Shown here: positions 1 to 7,410 of the stretch, piece after piece
Numbering within the stretch: the stretch's first letter is position 1
Layout: each line of letters starts with the position of its first letter
Assembly: GCA_964245825.1 (NCBI GenBank)
Contig: CAXTNT010000002.1
Coordinates: 62,001 to 126,000 of the forward strand
DNA: 64,000 bases
Origin: CAJCIY01 sp964245825
GTDB taxonomy: Bacteria > Actinomycetota > Actinomycetes > Mycobacteriales > CAJCIY01
Reading direction: 5' to 3'
Program-made: the position numbers and the translations under genes
Notes under the pieces: generated by a model
Told to the model about the DNA's origin: nothing
Databases searched by the model: none
The model's input: only the letters and a program-made list of their open reading frames with translations

Positions 1-120
1 GTTGACGATCAGCGCGTCATAGAACCGCGAGCTGTTGTTTGCGATTGAACGAATCAGGCGAAAGAGCGCGGCCGGCACAGTAAGCGTGTCACCAGACTCG
101 AGGCCGAGCGGGGTCGACAT
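1..120 (-). CDS. partial hypothetical protein (N-terminal 40 residues)
   Basis: An open frame on the minus strand starts with ATG at 120 (MSTPLGLESGDTL) and runs off the left edge of the window without a stop. The 40 visible residues have ordinary protein composition and GC-rich third positions. There is no recognisable domain in so short a piece and no clear ribosome binding site upstream. It would be transcribed away from the gene at 310. Function unknown; it could belong to the same set of small accessory genes as its neighbours. Confidence 0.45.
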   Translation of the reverse strand, partial: MSTPLGLESGDTLTVPAALFRLIRSIANNSSRFYDALIVN

Positions 121-309
121 AGCTCGGAGGCTACGCCCAAGGATCGCCGAGGAGAACCGCAGCTTCGCGCTCGCATTCCGACCAGTGTGCTCTCTGCCGA
201 GGGGTGGCAAGTCGAGGCGGTCGACTCCAGCCTCCGCGCCCGGGTTGCGTGACCGAGGCGTTGGAGGACCGGTCCCATTGGGTGGCTGCGTTCCTGGCAC
301 CATGGCCAA

Positions 310-672
310 GTGACCCACGCCCAGCACACCGCGTGGGAAGCAGATGAGGCGGTCCTTGCAGCAACCGGACAGGTCTTCTTCTCCCAGGACATCAACGTCA
401 CCGTTCACATCCCGCGGGCCCTGGCGGAGGCGGCGATGCGGGCCTGGGACCGGGACGACGACAAGCCCTACGGCGACGAAACACCCGAGCAGGCTCGCGC
501 ACGTGCTCGAGCCGGCGTACTCGCGCTGATCGGGTTGGCAATCCGTGAACACGGCCGCTGGAGAGACGGGGGCGTTGAGCTCGAGCTGCCTGCCTGGTAT
601 GTCGGCCTAGCACTCGACAGCGCCGATGAGGCTGGGCTCTTAGAGCCGCCGGTTCCACGCGATCCTGGCTGA
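310..672 (+). CDS. hypothetical protein, 120 aa
   Basis: Unrecognised small acidic protein. The GTG start at 310 is the first usable start in frame; an ATG at 302 in another frame gives only a three-codon peptide ending over this start. The sequence has no signal peptide or membrane segment, an Ala/Arg-rich central helix (about residues 35-75) and a C-terminal part with LELPAWYVGLAL. Codon use is GC-rich at third positions, so it is probably translated. Its neighbours are immunity-like genes in an accessory island, so an orphan immunity or antitoxin role is possible, but this is inference only. Confidence 0.55.
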   Translation: MTHAQHTAWEADEAVLAATGQVFFSQDINVTVHIPRALAEAAMRAWDRDDDKPYGDETPEQARARARAGVLALIGLAIREHGRWRDGGVELELPAWYVGLALDSADEAGLLEPPVPRDPG

Positions 673-827
673 CGTGGGCTGCTTGCGATGAGGTTGTCCG
701 CAGCCAGGGGCCAAGGTTCCGTCGCCGCTGACCCGGAACGGCCGTCAGAAGCCGCCGCGATGCCGCTATCAGCTGAGGCCATGCCTACCATCGGTCCTGG
801 CGGGGGAGGTTCTGCGACACTGTCCTC

Positions 828-1322
828 GTGCGATTGGGGGTCGACGGCGGCGACGTGCTCGAGTTGTCCATCGTCGGCTACCAATTCCCTGACGCAGCAG
901 ACCCACGAAAGCGGGACAGCTGGCACATGGTTCAGGGACGGGCCCGCACCGCCGCCGGTCAGACGTGGGACTTCCGCTGGCAGGCGCTGGCCTGTGATGA
1001 GTCGAGCTGTCTTGTCGCCTGGCTTCGCGCGGTCGCGGCCGCGACGGACCGCGGCTGCATCACGCCGGCGTCAGGTCCTCGTCGGGCGGGGTTCACGGAG
1101 CCGCTCCTCGCCTTCGAAGTCGACGCCTACCACGACCGCGTGGCGATGTTGCGGGTCGAGCTTGACTTGGAGTTCCGCGCACCGAGTAGCCGAACTGGTG
1201 TCCGGGCTGGCAACCCGACGGTGCTGCAGATCAGCCTGTCGCCTGAGGAATTGGCCACCGCAGCTGCCGAGCTGGAAACGGATGTTGCGCGCTATCCGGA
1301 CCTGCTCGCCGGGAGCGCGTGA
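828..1322 (+). CDS. WapI-family-like immunity protein
   Basis: A protein of about 164 residues that resembles the WapI-type immunity proteins of actinobacteria. It has an N-terminal LSIVGYQFPDA strand, a central tryptophan-rich segment (WDFRWQALACDESSCL, about residues 47-62), then FTEPLLAFEVDAYHDR (about 88-103) and a conserved tail ELATAAAELE. Members of the family are cytosolic inhibitors of contact-dependent or polymorphic toxins. The start is uncertain: GTG at 828, or GTG at 855, which would begin right before LELSIVGYQFPD as in relatives. A decayed second copy of its 3' part lies at about 5880-6082. No cognate toxin is in the window. The family call rests on motif resemblance. Confidence 0.6.
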   Translation: MRLGVDGGDVLELSIVGYQFPDAADPRKRDSWHMVQGRARTAAGQTWDFRWQALACDESSCLVAWLRAVAAATDRGCITPASGPRRAGFTEPLLAFEVDAYHDRVAMLRVELDLEFRAPSSRTGVRAGNPTVLQISLSPEELATAAAELETDVARYPDLLAGSA

Positions 1323-1356
1323 CTGCAGTAATGGATCTCTATGAGACGCTAGCCGC

Positions 1357-1818
1357 GTGCCTGAGTTGTCGCGCAGCGATGTCGCCCGCCGTTGGCGTGG
1401 CTCCCTGTCCGACCCCATCACCGTGAGCGCAGCGCCCCTGATGCTCTTGCTCGTGATCGTCGGCACGGTCGTTGTCGGCCCAAGCCACCCTGGGATCGGC
1501 CTCATCATCAGTCTGCTGGCGCTACCCTTTGCACTCATCGCGGTGATTCGGGACGTGGGAGCCTCTCCAGCCTGCGCTGAGCCCTGGGGTCGTCCCCAAC
1601 GCAAGCAGCGACATGCGGCGCATCTCCTGGCAGTTGACCTATCCCTGCAGCAGTCCCGCACGAGGTCAACGCGGCCGAGAGATCGTCAATCAGCTGTCGT
1701 GCTCAATGGGCGCTTGGTCAGGGCGCTCTCGAAGAAACACCTGCATGCGCTCGGCCGCCTGCTCAAGCGTCTGAACCTCGGTCCAATGGGTGCGGTACAC
1801 GCGACGCTTGCGCATTAG
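1357..1818 (+). pseudogene. small two-TM membrane protein, copy 1, frameshifted near its end
   Basis: Starts with GTG at 1357 and reads MPELSRSDVARRWRGSL, then a hydrophobic stretch of about 45 residues consistent with two membrane helices (LMLLLVIVGTVVVG and IGLIISLLALPFALIAVI). It is almost identical to the intact 74-aa protein at 7115-7339. Near 1556 this copy lacks one base compared with copy 2 (GACGTG-GGAGCC against GACGTGCGGCGCC). The frame therefore misses the ancestral stop, visible as TGA at 1578-1580, and runs to 1818 through unrelated sequence. The membrane part is intact, so a protein with an abnormal tail could still be made. Function unknown; it follows an immunity-like gene. 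Confidence 0.55.
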
Positions 1819-2421
1819 CTCAAAAACGTCGGTCCAGTTGTCCTGGGCGGCGAGTCCCTCTGCCACTGTGAGAAGCCCAGTCGATCGACGGTTTGCGGCC
1901 ACCTTGAGCGAGTCGCCTTTGCAGTACTGATCCGATAGCAGTTCAGCCGTAGCCGACATCCTGGCCCACGCGGCATCCGATCTCATCTTGAATCATCCCA
2001 TCGTCGGTATAGGGCGCCCGGGGGGCGTCGAGCGCGCGCCCGGCCCGATGAAGCTTGTCGGCAGCCGCTGTGCCCGCCTGTCTTGCGCTGCAGGCCCCAC
2101 GAGGCCGAATATCGTCGGCACCGGCTGCCCGTTGATGATCAACGGCGGCAGCCCCGACTCAAGCCGTGTTGTCGTCATGGCCCGACCCTGCCACGACCGG
2201 ACGCTGCCGTCTCAGCAGCTGGGGCCGATGGGGAAGGCGGCGACACCGTGCGTGAAGGGTCGTCCGTCGGGGATCTGGGATCGTCCGCCGACGAGTGACG
2301 ACGCGTTCCGGAGCGACGCAGGCGAAGGCGCAGACGGTAGGTTGCACGAGCTCGGAACCCGCACGATGGGGATTGCACCTTGCGATCGCCAGTTACATCT
2401 CGTTCCACAGCACCGAGCCAA
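1690..2421 (-). pseudogene. decayed hypothetical gene with two in-frame TGA stops
   Basis: One minus-strand frame stays protein-like over about 730 bases but is broken by TGA at 2212-2214 and TGA at 1993-1995. The pieces read, in order, GRSQIPDGRPFTHGVAAFP, then MTTTRLESGLPPLIINGQP (from 2178), then MRSDAAWARMSATAELL (from 1986) to the stop at 1690. The last piece (98 aa) has its own ATG and could be translated alone. All three share one frame and only 6 nt lie between the second stop and the third ATG, so a single decayed gene is the simplest reading. The family is not recognised. Its 3' end is antisense to the frameshift tail of the gene at 1357. Confidence 0.4.
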
Positions 2422-2497
2422 GGCGCTCTCCTGTGCGCAAGAACTGCAGCTCTACGGATCGCCAGACGACGGCCAGGGAGCGGTTGCACACTGAGGC

Positions 2498-2710
2498 ATG
2501 CTCGGGCTCGTGGTTGGCCTCACCGTCATCTACCTGTTGTCATTCATCGGGGCAGCAGCAGTTCTGACGTCAGAGGACTGGCCAGGGATGAGAACCCTCG
2601 CCGAGACGGGGCGGATGCTCGCAGTAGCCGCCGTTCTGGCCCTCTTGCCACTAGGGGTTCTCTTCGGCGTCGGCTATGGGGCGTTGCTCGTCGGAAACCT
2701 GGCTGGTTGA
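2498..2710 (+). CDS. small membrane protein, 70 aa
   Basis: ATG at 2498 opens a 70-residue frame with two hydrophobic helices: residues about 1-24 (MLGLVVGLTVIYLLSFIGAA) and about 42-67 (VAAVLALLPLGVLFGVGYGAL), separated by a short charged loop (SEDWPGMRTLAETGR). It is probably an inner-membrane protein with both ends on the same side. No family is recognised. It sits alone between a decayed gene and a gene remnant in the accessory island; small membrane proteins of this kind are common beside immunity genes, but nothing in the sequence proves a link. Confidence 0.55.
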   Translation: MLGLVVGLTVIYLLSFIGAAAVLTSEDWPGMRTLAETGRMLAVAAVLALLPLGVLFGVGYGALLVGNLAG

Positions 2711-2727
2711 TGCGAGACCATCGCCAC

Positions 2728-2850
2728 ATGAAGACCGTTGTCGCGACGGGCACCTGGCTTTACGCCGACTCAGTGCCGACGACCGTTCGGATTGTTCGCT
2801 TGGACTACGACTTCTGGTACGGCATCGGCGAAGTCCGACGAGTCCTAGAC
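2728..2850 (+). pseudogene. N-terminal remnant of a hypothetical gene
   Basis: ATG at 2728 opens a convincing protein start (MKTVVATGTWLYADSVPTT, then RIVRLDYDFWYGIGE) 17 bases after the previous stop. After about residue 36 the frame loses protein character, although it stays open by chance for another 800 bases through low-complexity Arg/Ser-rich translation. The likely explanation is a frameshift or deletion removing the C-terminal part. Family not recognised. Confidence 0.4.
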
Positions 2851-3598
2851 GTCAGCAGGGCCACCACCGCGGAGAACACCAACATTTGCCGGCAGCTCGA
2901 GGCCGGCCACGGCTCTGTCCTGCAGTGCAACGCCACGGCGGATCGCCCGCCGCAGCAGCCGACCGTTGCTCTGACGCCGTCGGTACCCAGGGGCCCACTC
3001 GGCGCAGCTGTAGTGCTCACCCGCGTCGATCGCGGCGCCGTCCGCGCGTCGCGTCGCAGGTCGCTGCTCAGCACCTCAAGCGTGTGGCGGCACTCGTCCT
3101 CATTGCGAAGGCCGCTACAAGCTGATGCCGCCGCTCACGGCGCTGCGGGTCGTAGCCGAAGTGGAAGATCACTATCGGGTCACGTCGTCATCATCCGCGT
3201 CAACCCGAGCCACACGCATATTGTGCGCCGGGCAACCATCGGCGCGTCCGACACGGGCTACCGGCAGCTCCAGGACGCGCCAACGCGGTCAGGGCCTGAC
3301 CCCGTCTTCGGGGCGGGAGGCCCGTGCAGCAGCACAGCGGTGCTCGCGTCCCAGACTGTTCTGCCCGCGGCGGCCGGCCGCGGCGGTAGCCGTGGCCGTG
3401 GTCGCCGATCAGAGGGATCGCACCTGGCCGCGGTGGCCCAGGACGCTTGCAGGCGAGGTCTGGGGAGACGCGATGAACACAGTTCCATTGCCGCAACTTC
3501 TGGGGCTGGAGCGTCGACCGACACTCCTACACGAGAGTCCAGTGGGCTGTCCGGTGAGTGCTGCGCTGAGATTGGGATATTCGCGTTAGCGTGCAGCT
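2851..3598 (+). other. stretch without a supportable gene
   Basis: About 750 bases in which frames on both strands are open for long distances only because of high GC. Their translations are rich in Arg, Ser, Ala and Pro with no motif or plausible start. It probably contains the decayed remainder of the gene starting at 2728. No repeat or RNA structure was noticed. Confidence 0.4.
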
Positions 3599-3997
3599 GT
3601 GCATCCGGCCATGTCCGAAGCGGTGGAACCGGTCATGCGGGATTGGCGGTCAGCCGGGATCACTGAGCCACGCTTCGATGACCAAGACCCGGGCTGGCAC
3701 GACGAAGAGGGCTACGCCCGCGTCGTGCTGTGGCTGCCGGACGGAAGCGGGACGGGCATCCAGACGGCGCTCGACGCTCCGCTGGTAGATCGCATCGTCG
3801 CGATGGCTGACCAGGTTCAAGAAGCGGCGATCGAGGAGGCCCTGTGGCCTGACCGGCCCACCAACTGGCCGGCCTGTCCCGATCATCCGACGTCCCATCC
3901 CCTGACCGCGCGTGTGGTAGGTGATCGAGGCCGATGGGTGTGCCCGCAAAGCGGCCGCGACTTCCGTGAGATCGGGACGGCGCCTACGGAGGCGTAG
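3599..3997 (+). CDS. hypothetical protein, 132 aa
   Basis: An acidic soluble protein from GTG at 3599 (or ATG at 3611). It starts MSEAVEPVMRDWRSAG, has a helical middle (LVDRIVAMADQVQEAAIEE) and a C-terminal segment WPACPDHPTSHPLTARVV followed by WVCPQSGRDFREIG. The spaced Cys and His residues of that segment (CPDHP...CP) look like a small metal-binding or structural knuckle. No signal peptide or membrane helix. Third positions are GC-rich, supporting translation. Not assigned to a named family; the size and setting suggest an orphan immunity protein, which is inference. Confidence 0.6.
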   Translation: MHPAMSEAVEPVMRDWRSAGITEPRFDDQDPGWHDEEGYARVVLWLPDGSGTGIQTALDAPLVDRIVAMADQVQEAAIEEALWPDRPTNWPACPDHPTSHPLTARVVGDRGRWVCPQSGRDFREIGTAPTEA

Positions 3998-4296
3998 GGC
4001 CGATGGAACGTCCTGCGCGGGGAGCGTCGGTAGATCCCCTCCGTCGGGACGTAGCCCGAATCAGAACCTCTTGGTCAGTCTGAGCCTGGATTGCGGCGGC
4101 TCCCCGGCACGGGGCCGACGAACCCCACGAGGCAACGGGCTGCGGCACCAGTTCATTGGGGCCAGCGTGCCCGACGTCGCCTATCAGGATGGTCCGACGG
4201 AGGTCCCCGTCGACCAGTCGCAGGTGGTGGCGGACCGGAGATAGTTTTGTCCCTTCGTCGCGAGCGCCCAGGTCGTGGCCGTGCCATTCTGAGGCC
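3998..4296 (+). other. about 300 bases without a gene
   Basis: Spacer between two small hypothetical genes. No frame with a plausible start and protein-like composition was found on either strand. The end of it (around 4230-4296) must carry the promoter and ribosome binding site of the gene at 4297, but no clear consensus hexamers could be picked out. Confidence 0.35.
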
Positions 4297-4581
4297 ATGC
4301 CCGACGCTGGCACCGAGCAGTGGCTGCCCGATGGGTGGACGCTGGAGCGGGTGAGGGCGGTGGCCCAGTCGCCCACGGCCACGTGGGGCGATCGCTCAGC
4401 CCCAACGTCGTGGGAAGGCGAGTCCGACCTCGTTGAGACGACCACTGTGCTGGCGTTCGATGACTACGTCATCGTGCTCGAGCGGGAGGGCACCTGGGCG
4501 ATGGGCGACCTTCGCGACGGCGGAATCACTCTCTGGGGCGACTACGGAAGTGACCTCGAGCGTGCGCTCCGAGGCCTGTAG
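4297..4581 (+). CDS. hypothetical protein, 94 aa
   Basis: From ATG at 4297 (MPDAGTEQWLPDGWTLERV) to TAG at 4579-4581. The protein is short and acidic with many tryptophans: an N-terminal helix (ERVRAVAQSPTATWGD), a central strand pair (VLAFDDYVIVLEREGTWAMG) and a final helix ending LERALRGL. This pattern is typical of small actinobacterial orphan proteins of the immunity or antitoxin type, but no named family can be given. Its last 20 bases overlap the proposed start of the lipoprotein at 4562, so the two may be translationally coupled. Confidence 0.6.
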   Translation: MPDAGTEQWLPDGWTLERVRAVAQSPTATWGDRSAPTSWEGESDLVETTTVLAFDDYVIVLEREGTWAMGDLRDGGITLWGDYGSDLERALRGL

Positions 4582-5038
4582 TGACGCGAGACCACCGGTC
4601 GTCGCCGCACTCCTAGTTCTATCGTTAATTGGCTGCACCGCCGCCTGTTCCCATACTTCTCCCGAGGGCCTCAATATGATTCCAGCTCCATCGCTTCGAC
4701 AACCGATCGCCAGGGCAACAGAAATCTCGTTACAGATCTTCCACTCTCAGTCGATGCCGGATACGACCGCTCCTCCTTGGAGGATTCAATCAGCATCTCC
4801 AGAAGCAGCACGCATCCAGATCATTTGGGTCGATGCTCCTAGCATCTCTTGCGGCCGAGTTGCTGCGGCGGACGTCGTCGAGACGTCGACGTCCGTACTT
4901 ATTCTGTTGGTTCCCAGTCCCTCACACATAGCGCGCGGATCTGGTTGCAGCTCATCTGCGCAAGCTTTCTATACCGATATACCACTTGCGAGCCAACTTG
5001 GTTCCCGCACGATACTCGAGACAAGTAGGCACTCCTGA
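4562..5038 (+). CDS. putative secreted lipoprotein, 158 aa
   Basis: A frame starting at GTG 4562 encodes a short N-region, a hydrophobic core (PVVAALLVLSLIGC) and a lipobox-like cysteine at LIGC or the following TAAC, so a surface lipoprotein is likely. The mature part ends SQLGSRTILETSRHS and contains two further cysteines (ISCGRV and SGCSSS) that could pair. The protein has no recognised domain. The DNA is clearly poorer in GC than its surroundings, with codons such as CTA, TTA and ATT that are rare elsewhere in the window, which suggests separate acquisition. The upstream gene overlaps its start by 20 nt. Confidence 0.5.
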   Translation: MRSEACSDARPPVVAALLVLSLIGCTAACSHTSPEGLNMIPAPSLRQPIARATEISLQIFHSQSMPDTTAPPWRIQSASPEAARIQIIWVDAPSISCGRVAAADVVETSTSVLILLVPSPSHIARGSGCSSSAQAFYTDIPLASQLGSRTILETSRHS

Positions 5039-5110
5039 GCTAGACCGGCTCGTTCGATCTGTGGGTCTAGGTCTCGGCGCGGCGGTCGCCTGCGGTCGAG
5101 TCTTCCGAGG

Positions 5111-5284
5111 ATGGGAGTTCTCACGTTGCCTAGCCGGAAGACCTCCTCGGGCTCGAGGGACGCGGACGCCCGCCGCGATGAGCACGCCCGCAGGCTGGGG
5201 GCTAAGGCATCGGCGCTGCTGACCGGGGACGTGCCATCAGGAGCCGCCCGGATTGAGAGCGGCATTCAGGGTGCCCAGTGCTGA
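5111..5284 (+). CDS. possible small protein, 57 aa
   Basis: An ATG at 5111 opens a 57-codon frame (MGVLTLPSRKTSSG, then EHARRLGAKASALLTG, ending ESGIQGAQC, TGA at 5282-5284). Composition is protein-like with a basic helical middle, but the purine-rich GAGG lies immediately against the ATG, too close for a normal ribosome binding site. No family is recognised. It may be a real small protein or the tail of a decayed gene. Confidence 0.3.
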   Translation: MGVLTLPSRKTSSGSRDADARRDEHARRLGAKASALLTGDVPSGAARIESGIQGAQC

Positions 5285-5431
5285 AGCCAAACACGGCTGA
5301 AGAATCTCTCTGTCCTGAGCAGAATGACAAAAGCACTTGGCTCGCCCACTGCTTGTTGCTCCTTCCCCTTCAGGAAGTCCGCTATGCTGCCCGTTGGTTC
5401 GAGGCGTGCTCGTTCTGTTGAGGAGAGATTT

Positions 5432-5605
5432 ATGACTGTAGTGCTTATTGTCGTGACTTTCATCGTAGCCTTTGGCACGTTCGGTCTACTATCTGTATGG
5501 TCGCGCAGCCGCGGGACGCCAGGATACATTAAACTCTCACGACAGAAAGAGAAGCGACCAGCACCAACCGCCTCAGAGCTGGGGAAGACAGAGGAACCGG
5601 ATTAA
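5432..5605 (+). CDS. small single-pass membrane protein, 57 aa
   Basis: ATG at 5432 with a good ribosome binding site (GAGGAG about 6 nt upstream). Residues 1-22 (MTVVLIVVTFIVAFGTFGLL) form one membrane helix. The remaining 35 residues are polar and charged (WSRSRGTPGYIKLSRQKEKR, then a Pro/Glu tail) and probably cytoplasmic. Like the lipoprotein upstream, the DNA has unusually low GC and AT-ending codons, so both may have arrived together. Function unknown. Confidence 0.6.
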   Translation: MTVVLIVVTFIVAFGTFGLLSVWSRSRGTPGYIKLSRQKEKRPAPTASELGKTEEPD

Positions 5606-5701
5606 GACTTGTGCGGGCGGCGGCTGCTCGCTCACCCGATCGGTGAGCATCCGGACGCGGCGCTGGCCGGTTACGCGGCTCGGAGCGCGCTGACCCGCAG
5701 C

Positions 5702-5824
5702 GGCGGGCGCGAGCAGGTCCGCGGAGTGATCTTCCACACCGACTGCGGGTCGACCTGCACCGCCGACAGCTGCACTACGCTCTGCCGCCGCGCCGGCAGC
5801 GCAATCGTCAATACCTGTGGATGA
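5702..5824 (+). mobile_element. IS3-family transposase remnant (catalytic-core fragment)
   Basis: The frame ending at TGA 5822-5824 reads REQVRGVIFHTDCGSTCTA, then DSCTTLCRRAG. This is close to the core of IS3 OrfB integrases, which typically read GVIFHTDRGSTYTADSF. The central Asp of the DDE triad (HTD) is present, but Arg, Tyr and Phe positions have become Cys through single-base changes. Only about 40 codons are left, without start, terminal repeats or the other catalytic residues. It lies directly before the breakpoint of the truncated immunity-gene copy at about 5880. Confidence 0.55.
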
Positions 5825-5879
5825 GGACGTTTTGGCAGCCTCGGCTGATTGCTGTTCGCATCGTTCGATGAGCTTGCCT

Positions 5880-6082
5880 GTTTCGAGGTCGACGCCTACC
5901 ACGACCGCGTGGCGATTTTGCTCGACCTGGAGTTCCGCGCACCGAGTAACCGAGCTGGTGTCGGGGCTGGGAACCCGACGGTGCTGCAGATGAGCCTGTC
6001 GCCTGAGCAACTGGCCACCGCAGCCGCCGGGCTGCAATCGGATGTCTTGCCCTATCCGGATGTGCTCGCCGGGAGCGCGTGA
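5880..6082 (+). pseudogene. truncated second copy of the WapI-like immunity gene (3' part)
   Basis: Reads FEVDAYHDRVAILLDLEFRA onward to DVLAGSA and a TGA at 6080-6082, matching the last 70 codons of the gene at 828-1322 at roughly 85-90% of bases, with a 9-nt deletion after VAI. The first ~95 codons are missing; upstream sequence is an IS3 remnant and unrelated DNA. A frame is open from 5849 but has no family N-terminus. Identity with the full copy continues a few bases past the stop (GACTGCAGT), showing a segmental duplication rather than two independent acquisitions. Confidence 0.65.
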
Positions 6083-6128
6083 CTGCAGTTGCCGCTGAAC
6101 GCCCTCCGCCAGCACTAGCCTAGGCGTC

Positions 6129-6665
6129 ATGGCCGCCTTCGATCTCGATGCTGTCACGCAACACCCACGTGACTTCCGACTGGTTGCGGACGGCGGGGTG
6201 GTGCTGTTCCTGAACGAGGACATCTTGCAAGAGGCGGAGCAAGGGCTCAAAGATCTGGGGTACGCGCTTACTGCTCTTGACGCCGGTGTCTGGAATGACG
6301 AGGGCGCTCTGCACGACGCCGTAGCTGCCGCATTGGAGTTCCCGGCCTACTACGGGCGCAACTTCGACGCACTGCACGATTGCCTAAGTGACGTCGCCCA
6401 CGGCGACTACGGGTGGTCACCCTCGAGGTCGACCGGGCTGCTCTGTGTCGTTCGCGGCTTCGGGATCTTCGCGCGCCGCCACCCGACGATGGCACGAGCC
6501 CTAGCCGAGTACCTCGGGCTCGCGACCCGAGCCGGTCTCCTATTCGGGCACCGGCTTGTGTGGCTACTTCACGTCGATGATCCGGACTTCCGCCTTGACG
6601 TCAGCCGCCGCGACTTCCTGCCCTGGAACGGTCGCGAATGGCTTGACGCGAAGCGCCGGCAGTAG
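6129..6665 (+). CDS. barstar-family protein (ribonuclease inhibitor-like), 178 aa
   Basis: ATG at 6129. The centre carries the barstar signature: an N-terminal strand leading to a loop and helix (ALHDAVAAALEFPAYYGRNF, about residues 58-77) and then DALHDCLSDV. In barstar this region plugs the active site of barnase-type RNases. The N-terminal 40 residues and the C-terminal 60 (HRLVWLLHVDDPDFRLDV) are extra relative to the 90-residue classical protein, as is usual in actinobacterial members found with polymorphic toxins. No barnase-like toxin is in the window, so this looks like an orphan immunity gene. It is inserted between the two halves of a duplicated block. Confidence 0.75.
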   Translation: MAAFDLDAVTQHPRDFRLVADGGVVLFLNEDILQEAEQGLKDLGYALTALDAGVWNDEGALHDAVAAALEFPAYYGRNFDALHDCLSDVAHGDYGWSPSRSTGLLCVVRGFGIFARRHPTMARALAEYLGLATRAGLLFGHRLVWLLHVDDPDFRLDVSRRDFLPWNGREWLDAKRRQ

Positions 6666-6694
6666 CGTGACCCGATCGGCTTACGCGCCGGCGG

Positions 6695-6961
6695 TCACTG
6701 AGTGATCTGGTCGGGCATGAGCCCGCGAGCTCGCGCTTCGGCGTACTTCGAAAAGTTCGCCTTGATCCAAAGCACCTGTTCGGGGCGCAGGGGCACCACG
6801 CCGCAGTGAATGGGCGAGCAACTTCGGGGAAAGGAACCGTCGATGAGTGAAATGCCCTGCAACTCGTCGTCAGCCTCTGAGGCGTACGTGCAGAGCACCG
6901 GATGCCAGGCGCAGTCTTCGTAGATCAGGCCGACGCCGAAGTCGCCAGAGTCGGGCATCAT
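6695..6961 (-). CDS. hypothetical protein, 88 aa
   Basis: Minus-strand frame from ATG at 6961 (second ATG at 6958). It reads MMPDSGDFGVGLIYEDCAWH, then ISLIDGSFPRSCSPIHCGVV, and ends GLMPDQITQ. Four cysteines and several histidines in the middle (CAWHPVLC and CSPIHC) could be structural or metal binding. Soluble, acidic, no signal peptide. Convergent with the barstar gene, leaving 29 bases between stops. Family not recognised; probably another orphan immunity-type gene. Confidence 0.55.
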   Translation of the reverse strand: MMPDSGDFGVGLIYEDCAWHPVLCTYASEADDELQGISLIDGSFPRSCSPIHCGVVPLRPEQVLWIKANFSKYAEARARGLMPDQITQ

Positions 6962-7114
6962 GGCTCAAGCATCCATCGCGGCACTAGGTCTGCCTATCGA
7001 GGTCTCAGGACGAACACGCCCGGAGGAGCATAGCTCCGACGCGGTCCCGCTTCTCGCCGGACTGCTCGGCCAAGCGGCCTTGTTGTGTAGTGGACCGGAT
7101 GGGATGATAGTCGT

Positions 7115-7339
7115 GTGCCTGAGTTGCCGCGCAGCGATATCGCCCGCCGTTGGCGTGGCTCCTTGTCCGACCCCATCACCGTGAGCACAGCGGCCCTGAT
7201 GCTCTTGCTCGTGATCGTTGGCACTGTCGTTGTCGGCCCAAGCCGCCCTGGGATCGGCCTCATCATCAGTCTGCTGGCACTTCCCTTCCTGCTCATCGCG
7301 GTGATTCGGGACGTGCGGCGCCTCTCCCGCCTGCGCTGA
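7115..7339 (+). CDS. small two-TM membrane protein, copy 2 (intact), 74 aa
   Basis: GTG at 7115 gives MPELPRSDIARRWRGSL, two hydrophobic helices (about residues 22-40 and 46-66) and a basic end RDVRRLSRLR. It is the intact form of the gene at 1357, differing by a few residues and one base that keeps the frame. The N-terminal arginines suggest a cytoplasmic N-terminus. In the left copy this gene directly follows the WapI-like gene; here about 1 kb with the barstar gene and the gene at 6695 separates it from the decayed WapI copy. Function unknown; a membrane-located immunity protein is one possibility. Confidence 0.6.
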   Translation: MPELPRSDIARRWRGSLSDPITVSTAALMLLLVIVGTVVVGPSRPGIGLIISLLALPFLLIAVIRDVRRLSRLR

Positions 7340-7410
7340 CCCCAGAGTCCCGGCCAGCGGGACGCTAACGGCGCGGCTAGTGGGGGCCAGCCGGCCCCTA
7401 CCCTGGCTCT

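Noticed and set aside
1993..2214. Selenocysteine use at the in-frame TGA codons
   Set aside because: No selenoprotein family match and no SECIS-like hairpin recognised next to the TGAs; decay is simpler.
2380..3666. A 428-codon open frame on the plus strand
   Set aside because: Only about 40 codons from ATG 2728 look like protein; the rest is Arg/Ser/Gly-rich translation typical of chance open frames in high-GC DNA, with no motif or proper start.
3984..4445. Minus-strand frame that partly resembled a degenerate transposase
   Set aside because: Similarity was too vague, and the frame is antisense to the better-supported gene at 4297.
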